Origin: Paenibacillus vini
Lineage (GTDB): Bacteria; Bacillota; Bacilli; Paenibacillales; Paenibacillaceae
DNA length: 64,000 nt
Reading direction: 5' to 3'
NCBI RefSeq assembly: GCF_018403325.1
Contig: NZ_BOSL01000004.1
Coordinates: forward strand, 124,001-188,000
Every line of letters begins with the position of its first letter. The stretch's first letter is position 1. The position numbers and the translations under genes were made by a program. Positions 34,733 through 44,581 of the stretch are shown piece by piece. Under the pieces are notes generated by a model, which saw nothing but the letters and a program-made list of their open reading frames with translations, did no database searches and had not been told where the DNA came from.

Positions 34733-34872
34733 ATTATGGCGTACTTTCCAAGACTGATTTGGCCTTGTGGTTCACTACCAGAAACAATGGATATGTAGAA
34801 CATAAAGCCATTTACTCGCTTTTGGCTTAACGGTTGTTAAATAAGAGGAGACCTGTGGATGGAGGAATCTTA

Positions 34873-35424
34873 ATGAATATATTTACAATTGGACATTCCG
34901 ATCATTCACAAGAGGACTTTATCGCAATGTTAGGCGTTGCCAATATAGAATTTGTCGCCGATGTTCGTGCCTTCCCCGCCAGCAGGAAGCATCCCCAGTT
35001 TAGGAAAGAAGATATGATAGAATGGCTGTCCGGAGGAAATATCGGGTACCAGCACTTTCCGCAGCTTGGCGGGAGGCGGGGGGAATCGTCCCTGGTGGGA
35101 ACAAGTTTGAACGAGGGATGGAATAATCCATCTTTTCATAATTATGCGGACTATACGTTGAGCGAGGAATTCTCTGCAGGCATTGAGGAACTAGTGAATA
35201 AAGCAGCTTCGATGAATCTCGCTTATATGTGTTCAGAAAGGCATCCGGCGCGTTGTCACCGTCTGCTAATCAGCAACTGGCTTACGGTAAATGGGTGGGA
35301 TGTATACCACATTATAGACAATTCCCGAGGTGAATCTGAGCTCGTCAAACACCAGCTTGGAAAATGGGGCGCCATGCCGATCATTGAGGAAGATGGAGCT
35401 ATTGTTTATCCGAAAATGGGATGA
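34873..35424 (+). CDS. DUF488 family protein
   Basis: A 183-residue protein starting MNIFTIGHSDHSQEDF, with VADVRAFPASRKHPQF, then MCSERHPARCHR, all typical of DUF488. The conserved Cys and His/Arg residues of CSERHPARCHR suggest a possible active or metal site. Members are linked to nucleic-acid or stress functions but are biochemically unclear. The ATG at 34873 follows GGAGGA. Confidence 0.88.
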   Translation: MNIFTIGHSDHSQEDFIAMLGVANIEFVADVRAFPASRKHPQFRKEDMIEWLSGGNIGYQHFPQLGGRRGESSLVGTSLNEGWNNPSFHNYADYTLSEEFSAGIEELVNKAASMNLAYMCSERHPARCHRLLISNWLTVNGWDVYHIIDNSRGESELVKHQLGKWGAMPIIEEDGAIVYPKMG

Positions 35425-35597
35425 GATGAGCGAACGCCTTCATTGACAGAACCTGCGGTCAGTGATATCTTCAAACAGGTATTGATCCGCATCGGGCGCA
35501 GACCTGGATATATTCATATCTTGTCGTAATTTAACCGATACACTGATTAAGAGCTCTTCACACGAAGGGTTTTTTCCATTTTAGAGAAAAGAATGTG

Positions 35598-36992
35598 ATG
35601 ATCTTGAAGCAGCTTCGCTTGCGTTTTCAACAGAAGGGCTTTCTGGACAAATATTTTACCGGGGAGTCGATGGATTACCGGCAAATTATAGCTTTATTTC
35701 TTCCGATTCTGATCGACCAGGCGTTCATCGTCGGATTGAATCTGGTGAATACCGCCATGATCAGTTCGTCCGGGGTGGCGGCTGTGAGTGCGGTAAATAT
35801 GGTCGATTCGCTGAATATTTTCCTCATCAATGTGTTTGTAGCCGTGGCTACCGGGGGGACGGTGGTCGTTGCGCAGTATAAAGGCAGCGGCAATGACCTG
35901 ATGGTGTCCCGGGCTTCAGCGAGTACGGTTAGTTCAGTGTCCATGCTGGCCCTGGGGATCGGGCTCCTGATTATGGGCTTTCATAACCCGGTGCTCAATG
36001 TCCTGTTCGGATCAGCCTCGGCGGACGTACTGGATAGCGCCCGGATTTATCTCATCGGGAGCAGCATCTCCTATGTAGGTATCGCGGTGGTTCAGGCGGT
36101 CTGCGGGGCGCTCCGCGGAGTCGGCAAGACTCGTGCGTCGCTAGCCCTGTCACTGATCATGAATCTTCTGTACGTATTGCTGAACGTGGTCTTTATTAAC
36201 GTCCTCGATATGGGTGTACTTGGGATGACGCTCGCGGTAAATATCGCCCGCTATGCGGGGGCCGCTTGCGCGCTGTATTACTTGTTTAAACTGGACGGTA
36301 CGCTGCATTTGCGAATCCGCGATCTTTTTCATATTCCGTTATCGATGCTTAAAAAAATCATGTTCATCGGCGTTCCGTTCGCGGCCGAACAGATGTTTTT
36401 CAATGGGGGCAAGCTGTTGACCCAGGTGTTTATCGTCAGCCTGGGCACTTACGCCATCGCGACCAACGCGATCAGCGGCTCGCTGGCCATGGTGTTTCAA
36501 ATTCCCGCCAGTGCATTGTCCTTGACCATCGTCACCGTAGTGGGCCAGTGCATCGGGCGGGGGAATATTGAGGATGCCCGGAAATTTATCAAATCTTTTC
36601 TCTGGCTAGGTTCTGCTTCTCTCGCGTTAATCGGACTGATTCTGATGCCGTTATTCCGGCCGTTGGTGGGCATTTTCGATCCGCCGCCTGAAATCGTCGA
36701 TGATATCTTCCTGGTGCTGCTGGTTAATACCATTGCCCAGGTGCCGCTTTGGGCTATCAGCTTTATATTGCCGTCCGCCCTCCGGGCTGCGGGAGATTCC
36801 AAGTTTACCTCGATTACCTCGATGATGACGATGTGGCTGTTCCGGGTCATTCTCGGATACATTCTCGGCATTGTGCTGGGCTTCGGAATTCTCGGTGTCT
36901 GGCTGGCCATGAACTGCGAGTGGGGTGTGCGCGGAGCACTCTTCCTGTGGCGTTTCCGCGGCAAGAAGTGGTATGCGCATAAGCTGATTTAA
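35598..36992 (+). CDS. MATE-family efflux transporter
   Basis: A membrane protein of about 464 residues with twelve hydrophobic helices in two similar halves. The first half contains LPILIDQAFIVGLNLVNTAM and a following GGTVVVAQYKG, which fit the NorM/DinF-type MATE exporters that use Na+ or H+ gradients. Adjacent GTG (35595) and ATG (35598) codons could both start translation, and the ribosome binding site is weak. Substrate unknown. Confidence 0.9.
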   Translation: MILKQLRLRFQQKGFLDKYFTGESMDYRQIIALFLPILIDQAFIVGLNLVNTAMISSSGVAAVSAVNMVDSLNIFLINVFVAVATGGTVVVAQYKGSGNDLMVSRASASTVSSVSMLALGIGLLIMGFHNPVLNVLFGSASADVLDSARIYLIGSSISYVGIAVVQAVCGALRGVGKTRASLALSLIMNLLYVLLNVVFINVLDMGVLGMTLAVNIARYAGAACALYYLFKLDGTLHLRIRDLFHIPLSMLKKIMFIGVPFAAEQMFFNGGKLLTQVFIVSLGTYAIATNAISGSLAMVFQIPASALSLTIVTVVGQCIGRGNIEDARKFIKSFLWLGSASLALIGLILMPLFRPLVGIFDPPPEIVDDIFLVLLVNTIAQVPLWAISFILPSALRAAGDSKFTSITSMMTMWLFRVILGYILGIVLGFGILGVWLAMNCEWGVRGALFLWRFRGKKWYAHKLI

Positions 36993-37032
36993 CGTTAATG
37001 ACGGTAAAACAATAGCGTTATAAACGAAGTAG

Positions 37033-37058
37033 GGGCGATCTGACGATCGCCCTTTTTT
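37033..37058 (+). terminator. Terminator after the MATE gene
   Basis: A perfect 8-bp stem GGGCGATC/GATCGCCC with a 4-base loop, followed by six T residues. Confidence 0.85.
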
Positions 37059-37242
37059 GCGTTTCAGGCAAACGGATGGATTGTTTGTATCCTTATGGAA
37101 TGAAAGGAAATTTTTATGGAATGATGTAGTGTTTTATTGTATCCTAGCGTATGAGGCACTGGCATCCTATATTCTGGAAATTGGGTGAGTTTATTGTTGA
37201 TGTGCAAATGGTGCATGAATTATTTACGAAAGAGGTGTTGAA

Positions 37243-39609
37243 GTGAAAAGGTTGTGGTTGGTTTTAATTGGAGTCATGTTAGCGTTGACGGGGTGTTTCG
37301 GAAATGCCGGAACCGATTTGAGCTCCGTTGCGGAGGTGGCTCTGACAGAGAACAACGAAAGCGATAAACTTGAGGCCGTAGATACGGCTACCGGAGAATT
37401 GAGCGTGCTCGACGTCAAGAAGAAGTACGGATCGGATACCGATCAGGCTATGATGCCGATGTACAATGTGGCGAAGGACGAAAGGTTTACGTTCCAATTC
37501 AAAAGCAGGTTCGATGACCTGATGGCCTCGGAAGTGGTTACCGTACATACGGACATTAAGGCACTACCCAAAAGCCAAGTGCTAACCTCCACTTTCTTTA
37601 AGAACATGACCCAAACCGATACGGTGGAGATCAGTCCGCTGGGCAGCGTGCTGGATTCGTCCGATACGCTCGACGGTTTTGGAGGATGGGGAAATGCCCC
37701 GATTTACTACATACGAATCAACTACGATCTGGACGCTCCGGAGCCTTCCAAGCTGGAGAAGCCGATCATCATTCCTTTCACGATCAAATCCGAAATTCCA
37801 GTGCCGACATTAAGATACGAAATCAACGAAAAGGGAGAATTCAAGCTGCTTTGGAACCCTGTCGAGGGAGCCGAATCTTACCGGATTTATCGCGATTCCA
37901 AGTTTGGCGACCTGCTGGCGATTGAGAATTTGCCGGTATCCGGGCCGGAAGAGGCGTATGCCGGAGGAATTCCGAGCCTGCTGGAAGAGGTAAAGGCAAC
38001 AGAGTTCTTTTATGACTCGAGCGAGGATCGTACCGATCCGGATTACATTTCCTTTCAAAATGCGGGGGTATACGGCGAGTACTACGTCACCGCGATTCGC
38101 GGCGGCAAAGAGTCAAACTTCAGTAACGTAGTCAGCACGTATCCTTTGTCTTCCCGGATTCCGGCGGATTGGGAGGGGAACATCACCTACGAAGCCTATA
38201 GCGATATTTCACAATTGCCGACAACGACCGAGGTTACTTTCATTGACGGTTCCGTGAAAAGCCGAAACCTGATTTACGATACCTCCCGCACCAACCTGGA
38301 GGATTACCGGCCCACCATTTATGTGGGAGTGGAAGGAACGGCGTTAAAAGGGTATGTCTACGTACAGAACGTCACCGCCGCCGATCTTGATCAATTGAAT
38401 GAGCAGCAGCGTCGGGCTAAGCCGAGTACAGGGTATGTAGAACCCAAGAATGACACCGAATATATTCCCGATCCGAATGTTCCTACGGTCATAGAAGAAG
38501 GAGACTCGGGTGCGCAGCAAGGCGGGGAACCGGAGAACATTACGGAGTCGCAAAAGGAAAATACGAAGAAAAGAGTGGAGGATGGCGACAAGGGGAAAGT
38601 TCAAGTGCCGGAGATCGTCAAAGAGGTTCCGGTGAACGCCGACTCCGCTGTGGAGGAAATCGTCGCTCTAAGTATGATAGACACTGTGCAAGAGGTGTCG
38701 TTAGAGGCCTTCCCGGAGGCGCAGAACTTCGAGACTTTATCCGACATGGTTTTAAAAGTAATGTACCAAAATCCTCTTGTGCTTGGCGTAGAAGGTTTCC
38801 AATACGATTACAAAACGCTGACCCTCCATATCAAATATAATGACTCGGCAGCTTCGATTAAGAAAAAGCAGAAGGAAATCATCGACGAGGCGAAGAAGGT
38901 CGTAGCTTCCGTCATTACTGCGGAGATGTCGGCGGAGGATAAGAGCAAAGCCATTTACGAATATCTGAACGAAAACACCAAATATGACGACGCGGCATTG
39001 GAGGATGCGAAGGCAAACGGCTACCGTACCGTTGACTCGAAATTCGATGATTCTTTTACAACCTACGGTATTCTGGTTAAAAAGGTCGGAGTCTGTGCCT
39101 CCTACGCTTCTGTTTACAAGCTGCTGGGAGATCTGGCCGGTCTGGAAAGCGTCGTGGTGACCGGAGACATGGGAGGCGTGCCGCATGCCTGGAACAAAGT
39201 GAAGCTGAATAACGGGTGGGTACATGTGGATTCCACCAATAATGAGACCAATAGCGGGGTGCCTTACTTGTTGTTCAATTCTAGTGATGATACGGCTCAA
39301 ACGCTTAATTATTCGCTCAACAACGAGTTTTGGGTAGATGCCGAAATACCTGAATTCGCGGCGGTAGACGATTCCATGGAATATTACAAGGCGAATGGAT
39401 TGGAAGTAAAAAGTGTACAGGAGTTCGGATCCAAGCTGGAAGAGAAAGTTAAAGCAGGGGAAACTTATATTGTGCTTCGTCTTGCGGGCAAGGTAGATGA
39501 GGAAGCTTTGGCCACCGAAACGGGGAAGGCTTTAAGCAGTTTATCTGATGAGCAATACGAGAATGTCCAATTGGCTAGCCTTAGCAATTATATTTTGGTC
39601 TATTATTGA
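37243..39609 (+). CDS. Lipoprotein with C-terminal transglutaminase-like domain
   Basis: A 788-residue lipoprotein: signal KRLWLVLIGVMLALTGC with a lipobox LTGC. Residues about 180-310 carry FnIII-like strands (LLWNPVEGAESYRIYR). A charged linker (about 400-480) leads to a transglutaminase-like cysteine-protease fold at about 555-680 with the full triad: C618 in VGVCASYAS, H648 in PHAWNKV, D663 in VHVDSTNN. Bacillales relatives act on cell-surface proteins or peptides. GTG start after AAAGAGGTG. A hairpin terminator follows. Substrate unknown; the triad suggests it is active. Confidence 0.87.
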   Translation: MKRLWLVLIGVMLALTGCFGNAGTDLSSVAEVALTENNESDKLEAVDTATGELSVLDVKKKYGSDTDQAMMPMYNVAKDERFTFQFKSRFDDLMASEVVTVHTDIKALPKSQVLTSTFFKNMTQTDTVEISPLGSVLDSSDTLDGFGGWGNAPIYYIRINYDLDAPEPSKLEKPIIIPFTIKSEIPVPTLRYEINEKGEFKLLWNPVEGAESYRIYRDSKFGDLLAIENLPVSGPEEAYAGGIPSLLEEVKATEFFYDSSEDRTDPDYISFQNAGVYGEYYVTAIRGGKESNFSNVVSTYPLSSRIPADWEGNITYEAYSDISQLPTTTEVTFIDGSVKSRNLIYDTSRTNLEDYRPTIYVGVEGTALKGYVYVQNVTAADLDQLNEQQRRAKPSTGYVEPKNDTEYIPDPNVPTVIEEGDSGAQQGGEPENITESQKENTKKRVEDGDKGKVQVPEIVKEVPVNADSAVEEIVALSMIDTVQEVSLEAFPEAQNFETLSDMVLKVMYQNPLVLGVEGFQYDYKTLTLHIKYNDSAASIKKKQKEIIDEAKKVVASVITAEMSAEDKSKAIYEYLNENTKYDDAALEDAKANGYRTVDSKFDDSFTTYGILVKKVGVCASYASVYKLLGDLAGLESVVVTGDMGGVPHAWNKVKLNNGWVHVDSTNNETNSGVPYLLFNSSDDTAQTLNYSLNNEFWVDAEIPEFAAVDDSMEYYKANGLEVKSVQEFGSKLEEKVKAGETYIVLRLAGKVDEEALATETGKALSSLSDEQYENVQLASLSNYILVYY

Positions 39610-39612
39610 ATT

Positions 39613-39653
39613 AAAAAGACAGAAGCGACCTTCCGGGGTCGCTTTTGTCTTTT
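39613..39653. terminator. Bidirectional terminator between convergent genes
   Basis: A stem of about 15 bp, with AGAAGCGACC pairing GGGTCGCTTTTG around TTCCG, has A-runs before and T-runs after. It serves the transglutaminase-like gene and the leftward DUF1697 gene. Confidence 0.85.
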
Positions 39654-39668
39654 ATGAACAGCTCCGCC

Positions 39669-40232
39669 TCAAGCGCGCTTCATTCCCTCCGCCAATTCAA
39701 CGAGCTTATTCATGGTCTTCCAATTCCGTACCGTTACTTCCACCCCCAGTTTATGCAGGTTGGCGGCCAGCTTCGAGTCCCGGATACTGTCCCGGAACAA
39801 TAAATATACGTCGCGGCCTGCGATGCTGTACAGATCGGTGCCGCGTTCCACCGCCTCCAGCTTGTCCACTCCCGCCGGGGCCGGCGGTTCCGTAAGCATG
39901 GCGACATGCAGGCTTTCGCCGACACGCGTGGCCGCTGCCTCGGCAACAAGCTCCTCCGGGAACGGGCATTGTTCCACGATCCCCTTCACTTCCTCCGCCG
40001 TTCGAAGCATCACGGTCAGCTTGATCCCGAATACCGCCTCGATCATCCGCTCGAGGTCCTGACGAAGGGAGGGCTCGTCCTTTTCCGATTCAAACAGTAC
40101 GTTTCCGCTTTGAATATAGGTTTGTACCCGGGTCAGCCCGATCTTTTCCAGCTCCGCTCGTAAATCGGCCATTTTGATCTTGTTCTTGCCGCCGACGTTA
40201 ATGCCCCGCAGCAGGGCGACATAAATTCTCAT
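39669..40232 (-). CDS. DUF1697 family protein
   Basis: A 187-residue protein beginning MRIYVALLRGINVGGKNKIK, the DUF1697 signature, followed by TYIQSGNVLFES. The family has a ferredoxin-like fold and no known function. It ends facing the terminator shared with the transglutaminase-like gene. The ATG at 40232 is preceded on its strand by AAGGGAG. Confidence 0.9.
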   Translation of the reverse strand: MRIYVALLRGINVGGKNKIKMADLRAELEKIGLTRVQTYIQSGNVLFESEKDEPSLRQDLERMIEAVFGIKLTVMLRTAEEVKGIVEQCPFPEELVAEAAATRVGESLHVAMLTEPPAPAGVDKLEAVERGTDLYSIAGRDVYLLFRDSIRDSKLAANLHKLGVEVTVRNWKTMNKLVELAEGMKRA

Positions 40233-40442
40233 TTTCGTTCTCCCTTCATATTGGAACCTCTCATTCTAGAAATTACCATAACACTATCATTGTTAAAAAG
40301 CGATAATTAGGGTACCAGCCGGAGACGGCTTAATTCAGGAGCAGCCCAGCTCAAAAAAAGGGGAATCCGCAGCCAGCCTAGAATTAGATAAACTCGAATG
40401 CAATATGCAGCAGGACGGAACCGAAAGAAGGCGGATAAGGAC

Positions 40443-42215
40443 ATGAAAGCTCGTATTAGCCGATGGAATACCCTGCGAAACCAGATGCTGGTAGGGTTCC
40501 TGTTTGTGATGATGATTATTTTGTTCGTAGTGGGTGTCGTCACTTTCGACTCGGTTTCCCGGCTATTGAAAAATAATGCGGAAAAGCATATTCAGCAGAC
40601 GGCGATTCAGGCAAACGGCCGGCTGGAGGCGGTGCTCAATCAGATTGATTCGCTGACGACCCAGGTCGCTACAAGCGCTTATGTACAACAACTTCTTCTC
40701 AACGAAAAGAACGGGAAGCAAGCGACCTTTTCCGAGCGGCAGGGACTGCTTGCCAGTATAAGAATCGTTCAGACCTATGCGGATGGTATTACCTCGGTCG
40801 AGTTGTACAGCAGCGAGTATCGCCGTCTGTTTCCTTTGGATGGCAGCAATTTGGAGAAAAAAATAAGTCTTAACTGGATTACGAAGGCAAGAGAAGGCAA
40901 GGGGCGGATGATCTGGGCTGGCATCGACCCGAAGGATCCGAATTCCTTGCTGGCCATTCGCAGCGTCAGTCTGATGGATCAATGGTTTACATCAGGCGGG
41001 TATCTGCTTGTCCGGATGGACCGGGCCGCGCTAAAAATCGGCGAATCGCTGGCCGGGGAAGCCGGGGGCGAGACGATGCTGGTCGTCGGCCACAATTACA
41101 GCCTGATCGCGACGAATGACGACCGTTTTCCGGTCGATTCGATCCAAATGCTGATGGAAGCCCGCGAACCGATCGTGGCGCTCGGCAAGAAGAAATACAT
41201 GCTGGTCAAGCAGCAGTCCGAGGTTACAGGCTGGAGTTTCCTGATCCTGACGCCGGTCAGCGCCATTACGGACGGTATTTCCGTACTCCGCACGGCAATT
41301 CTCGTTTCAGCGGGGATCGGCACGCTCCTGTTTATCGTATTGTCCTTTTTAATGTCAACGATCATTACGCGCCCGATTTTTAAATTGATCAAGACGATGC
41401 GCAGTGCGCGGCTCGGAGGTCTGAAGCCGACTACGCAAATTTCATCCACCATTGAGATCAACGAACTGAATCATACCTACAATCAGATGGTTGAGCACAT
41501 GAACGAACTGATCAAACTGGTCTATGAAAAAGAGATCATACAGAGCCGAACGGAGCTTAAAGCGCTCCAGGCCCAGATCCATCCGCATTTCCTGTTCAAT
41601 ACTTTGGAGGCGCTTTACTGGTCGTTACAGGAGAAGCAGGAGGAAGAGCTCGCAGAGTTTGTGGTTGCGATGTCCGACTTGTTCCGGTATACGATTACCG
41701 GTCCGAACAAGGAAGAATGGGTCACGCTGGGGGATGAACTGGAGCATATTGAACGCTACCTCCTGATTATGAAAATGCGGCTGGGCGAGCGGTTGACCTG
41801 GTCGATCTCGTCATCGCCTGCTTATGCCTCTAATAATATGCCCAAGCTGCTGATCCAGCCGCTGGTCGAGAATGCGATTCTCCATGGCGTCGAGGGCAAA
41901 ATCGGGCCCGGTACGGTTGCCGTGCATGTCTCGCTTGCCGAAGATGCCGCGCACTTGGTCGTCACTGTTAAAGATGACGGCAAGGGGATGAACGGTGAAA
42001 CGCTCCGTACTATAGTTACCGCGCTTAATACTGGCAAGACCCTTTCCGCCAAAGGGTCCGGTATCGGGATTTTCAATGTACAGCAGCGGTTGAAACTTTA
42101 CTACGGCGACTCGGGAGGAGAAACACCCGGACTTTCGATCAAAAGCAGCGAGAACGAGGGGACTGCAGTCAGCCTGGTAATTCCAATCCAGACGGGAGGG
42201 ATGGACTATGTTTAA
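40443..42215 (+). CDS. YesM-type sensor histidine kinase
   Basis: A membrane kinase of about 590 residues. Helix 1 is near residues 13-35, an extracytoplasmic sensor fills about 36-275, helix 2 follows, then HAMP. The His_kinase module QIHPHFLFNTLEALYW carries the phosphorylated His (H382), and the ATPase domain includes LVENAILHG and DDGKGM. The ATG at 40443 is preferred to an ATG 45 bases upstream that has no ribosome binding site. It overlaps the response-regulator gene by 8 bases. In Paenibacillus such kinases sense carbohydrates or their binding proteins; here a solute-binding protein lies downstream. Confidence 0.92.
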   Translation: MKARISRWNTLRNQMLVGFLFVMMIILFVVGVVTFDSVSRLLKNNAEKHIQQTAIQANGRLEAVLNQIDSLTTQVATSAYVQQLLLNEKNGKQATFSERQGLLASIRIVQTYADGITSVELYSSEYRRLFPLDGSNLEKKISLNWITKAREGKGRMIWAGIDPKDPNSLLAIRSVSLMDQWFTSGGYLLVRMDRAALKIGESLAGEAGGETMLVVGHNYSLIATNDDRFPVDSIQMLMEAREPIVALGKKKYMLVKQQSEVTGWSFLILTPVSAITDGISVLRTAILVSAGIGTLLFIVLSFLMSTIITRPIFKLIKTMRSARLGGLKPTTQISSTIEINELNHTYNQMVEHMNELIKLVYEKEIIQSRTELKALQAQIHPHFLFNTLEALYWSLQEKQEEELAEFVVAMSDLFRYTITGPNKEEWVTLGDELEHIERYLLIMKMRLGERLTWSISSSPAYASNNMPKLLIQPLVENAILHGVEGKIGPGTVAVHVSLAEDAAHLVVTVKDDGKGMNGETLRTIVTALNTGKTLSAKGSGIGIFNVQQRLKLYYGDSGGETPGLSIKSSENEGTAVSLVIPIQTGGMDYV

Positions 42216-43008
42216 ACCGAAAACGATTTTGATCGTCGATGACGAACCGCGAACCAGACAGGGACTGAAGAATATGCTGGAGGCCTGGGGCGGCGGACGC
42301 TTTGAGGTAAAGACGGCGGATAATGGCCGGGATGCCATTACGATACTGGAGAACGAGCCGGTACATCTGTTGATTACCGACATCCGCATGCCGGAAATCA
42401 CGGGATTGAATCTGGTTAAGCAACTGGAGTCGGCTTCTCTGACTTATAAACCTGCGGTAATTCTCATTTCGGGATATGCCGAATTCGATTACGCTCACCA
42501 GGGCATTCAGCTGGGCGTGGTCGAATATTTACTGAAGCCGATCCGCAAGGACAAGCTGATCGAAGCCGTGGAGCAGGCTTTGGAGGCTGGAGAGCACCGT
42601 AACCGGATCAGCAGAATCCAGCGGATCGTCGATAGCAAGCTGATCCAGGCGACCGACGACATGGAGCCGGTCAGCGAACCGGTCAGGGAGGCGCTTCAGT
42701 ACGTGGAGGCTCATTTAAATGAGGGATTCGGTCTGCGCGAAGTGGCCGATCACGTCCATTTGAATCCAAGCTACTTCAGCGTTCTGTTCAAGGAGCAGAT
42801 GCAGATGACATTCATTGAATACCTGACCCGTGTGCGGATTCAAAAGGCCAAGGAACTGCTGCTGCAGACCAGGCTGTCGGTAGCGGAAATCGCAGAACAC
42901 GTGGGGTATCAGACGACCAAGTACTTCAACAAAGTGTTCAAGGAGTACGAAGGGCACAGTCCCGGATTGTACCGGAGCGAGGTCAGGAACCAGAATCCCG
43001 AAGTCTGA
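42208..43008 (+). CDS. YesN-type response regulator, REC plus AraC HTH
   Basis: A 266-residue regulator: receiver domain (about 5-125) with acidic pocket VDDE and phosphorylated D58 in ITDIRMPE, then two AraC-type HTH units (about 160-260) with HVHLNPSYFSVLFKEQ and HVGYQTTKYFNKVFKEYEGH. The linker is short, unlike the 541-residue regulator at 52682. It starts inside the kinase gene (8-base overlap) and is followed by an ABC solute-binding protein that it probably activates. Confidence 0.93.
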   Translation: MFKPKTILIVDDEPRTRQGLKNMLEAWGGGRFEVKTADNGRDAITILENEPVHLLITDIRMPEITGLNLVKQLESASLTYKPAVILISGYAEFDYAHQGIQLGVVEYLLKPIRKDKLIEAVEQALEAGEHRNRISRIQRIVDSKLIQATDDMEPVSEPVREALQYVEAHLNEGFGLREVADHVHLNPSYFSVLFKEQMQMTFIEYLTRVRIQKAKELLLQTRLSVAEIAEHVGYQTTKYFNKVFKEYEGHSPGLYRSEVRNQNPEV

Positions 43009-43146
43009 GGCCTGGCGCCGATTCCAAATAAAATGGAACAATATCCATAAGCTGTACCCTTATGTCCTTATAAGGCAGGGTGTTACACTGGGTTCGGAGG
43101 GAAAACGCATACATTTTAGTCGCAACGATAAGGGGGACAGGCTTGC

Positions 43147-44499
43147 ATGAAAGAAAAGGCGTTTTCGGCATCCATGTTATTGCTGGTGTTGGCCTTGATT
43201 CTGGCTGCCTGCAGCAGCGGTACTAAGAATAGAGATTCGAACCTGAACGGTAACGGCGTATCCGCAGAGGACTCGGGCAGTAACGCCGCTTCGACCGGCG
43301 ATAAAGTGACGATTAAAATGATGCATCTTTGGCCGGACAGCAGCAATTCCGCGCAAAACAAGCTGGTAAATCAAATTATCGGCGAGTACGAGCAGGCCCA
43401 TCCTAACGTGAACATCGAAACCGAAGTTCTTGATAACGAGCCGTACAAGAACAAAATTAAAGTGTTGTCCGCGTCCAACAGCTTGCCCGATGTGGGATTT
43501 ACCTGGGCGGCGGGATTCCTTGAGCCCTATGTGAAGGGCGAGATGTTTGCTTCACTCGATGATCTTCTGCAGGGGGAACTGAAGGATAAATTCGTGGCCG
43601 GTACGACGGAAGCCTATGCTTTTGAGGGAAAGACGTATGCACTTCCCGTGGAACTGAACATCGTTCCTGTCTACTACAACAAAGAAATATTCGCCAAATA
43701 CAATCTTCAACCGCCGCAAAGCTATGAAGAATTAAAATCTATCATCAAAACGTTGAACGACAACAGGATCACTCCGATTGCCCTTGGCTCCAAGGATGCT
43801 TGGACCGGATCGTTCTGGTATATGTACCTCGCCGACAGGATTGGAGGTCCTGATGTGCAGGACCGGGCGGTTGCGAGCAGCAATTTTAGTGATCCCAGCT
43901 TGATTGCGGCTGCGAGGGAAGCCCAGGAACTGGTGAACAGCAACGCGTTCGTCAAAGGTTTTAACGGATTGTCCAACGATGAGGCCAAACTGGAATTTAT
44001 GAATGAAACGGCAGCGATGTATGCGATGGGAACGTGGGAAGTTCCCAACTATACGACGAGGGCGGACATTCCGCAGGAGTTCAAGGACAAGATCGGATTC
44101 TTTAAATTCCCGACGATCGAAGGCGGGAAAGGTAACATCGACGATTGGGTCGGAGGCGTTGGCGTCGGCTTGTTCGTAGCCGAAAATTCCAAGGTGAAAG
44201 AGGACGCCAAGAAGTTCGTCAGCTTCTTCGTGCAACGGTGGGGAGAGCTTTCGGTAACCGAAGCGGGAATCATCCCCGGTACGAAGGTCGATACGACCAG
44301 CGTGAATTTGCCGCTAATGTTCACCGATGTGCTGAACGAGTTGAACAATGCAAGCAAGGTTATTCTGTATCTGGACGTGCAAATGAAACCGGTCGCCGCG
44401 GAAGAGCATTACAACCTGATCCAAGCGCTTTTAGGCAACGCGATTACCCCCGAAGAGTTTGCTGCGAAGCAGGAAGCGGCTTTGAAGAAGGGAAAATAA
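43147..44499 (+). CDS. Sugar ABC transporter solute-binding lipoprotein (orphan)
   Basis: A 450-residue family-1 extracellular binding protein. The signal peptide ends in a lipobox LAAC (LILAACSSG). The mature part shows the usual two-lobe features, IKMMHLWPD at the start and later LPVELNIVPVYYNKEIFAK and MYAMGTWEVPN. The ATG follows GGGGGAC. No permease or ATPase gene follows; the next gene is a deacetylase. It may feed a permease pair elsewhere, or act as the ligand-binding partner of the upstream YesM kinase. Confidence 0.9.
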   Translation: MKEKAFSASMLLLVLALILAACSSGTKNRDSNLNGNGVSAEDSGSNAASTGDKVTIKMMHLWPDSSNSAQNKLVNQIIGEYEQAHPNVNIETEVLDNEPYKNKIKVLSASNSLPDVGFTWAAGFLEPYVKGEMFASLDDLLQGELKDKFVAGTTEAYAFEGKTYALPVELNIVPVYYNKEIFAKYNLQPPQSYEELKSIIKTLNDNRITPIALGSKDAWTGSFWYMYLADRIGGPDVQDRAVASSNFSDPSLIAAAREAQELVNSNAFVKGFNGLSNDEAKLEFMNETAAMYAMGTWEVPNYTTRADIPQEFKDKIGFFKFPTIEGGKGNIDDWVGGVGVGLFVAENSKVKEDAKKFVSFFVQRWGELSVTEAGIIPGTKVDTTSVNLPLMFTDVLNELNNASKVILYLDVQMKPVAAEEHYNLIQALLGNAITPEEFAAKQEAALKKGK

Positions 44500-44581
44500 G
44501 AAACTCGGGATTGACGGACTTGCAGCGTAGTATTATCCTTTCCTTGTACAGCGTCCAATCTTCCTAAGGAGAGTCAGAATC

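Larger units (their letters stand above)
34162..34872. other. Gene-free 0.7-kb region after the cluster
   Basis: No supported gene. Two inverted repeats are visible: TCTCACGT (34173-34180) with ACGTGAGA (34225-34232), and a longer one of about 18 bp with two mismatches centred on AGAGCCCTTA (34280-34289) and TAAGGGCTCT (34330-34339). The rest is low in coding signal, and a Rho-independent terminator lies at 34703-34732. The paired arms resemble intergenic repeat units, but no second copy is seen in the window. Confidence 0.5.

Noticed and set aside
34543-34803. 86-codon minus-strand frame in the intergenic region
   Set aside because: It spans a Rho-independent terminator and lacks a ribosome binding site.
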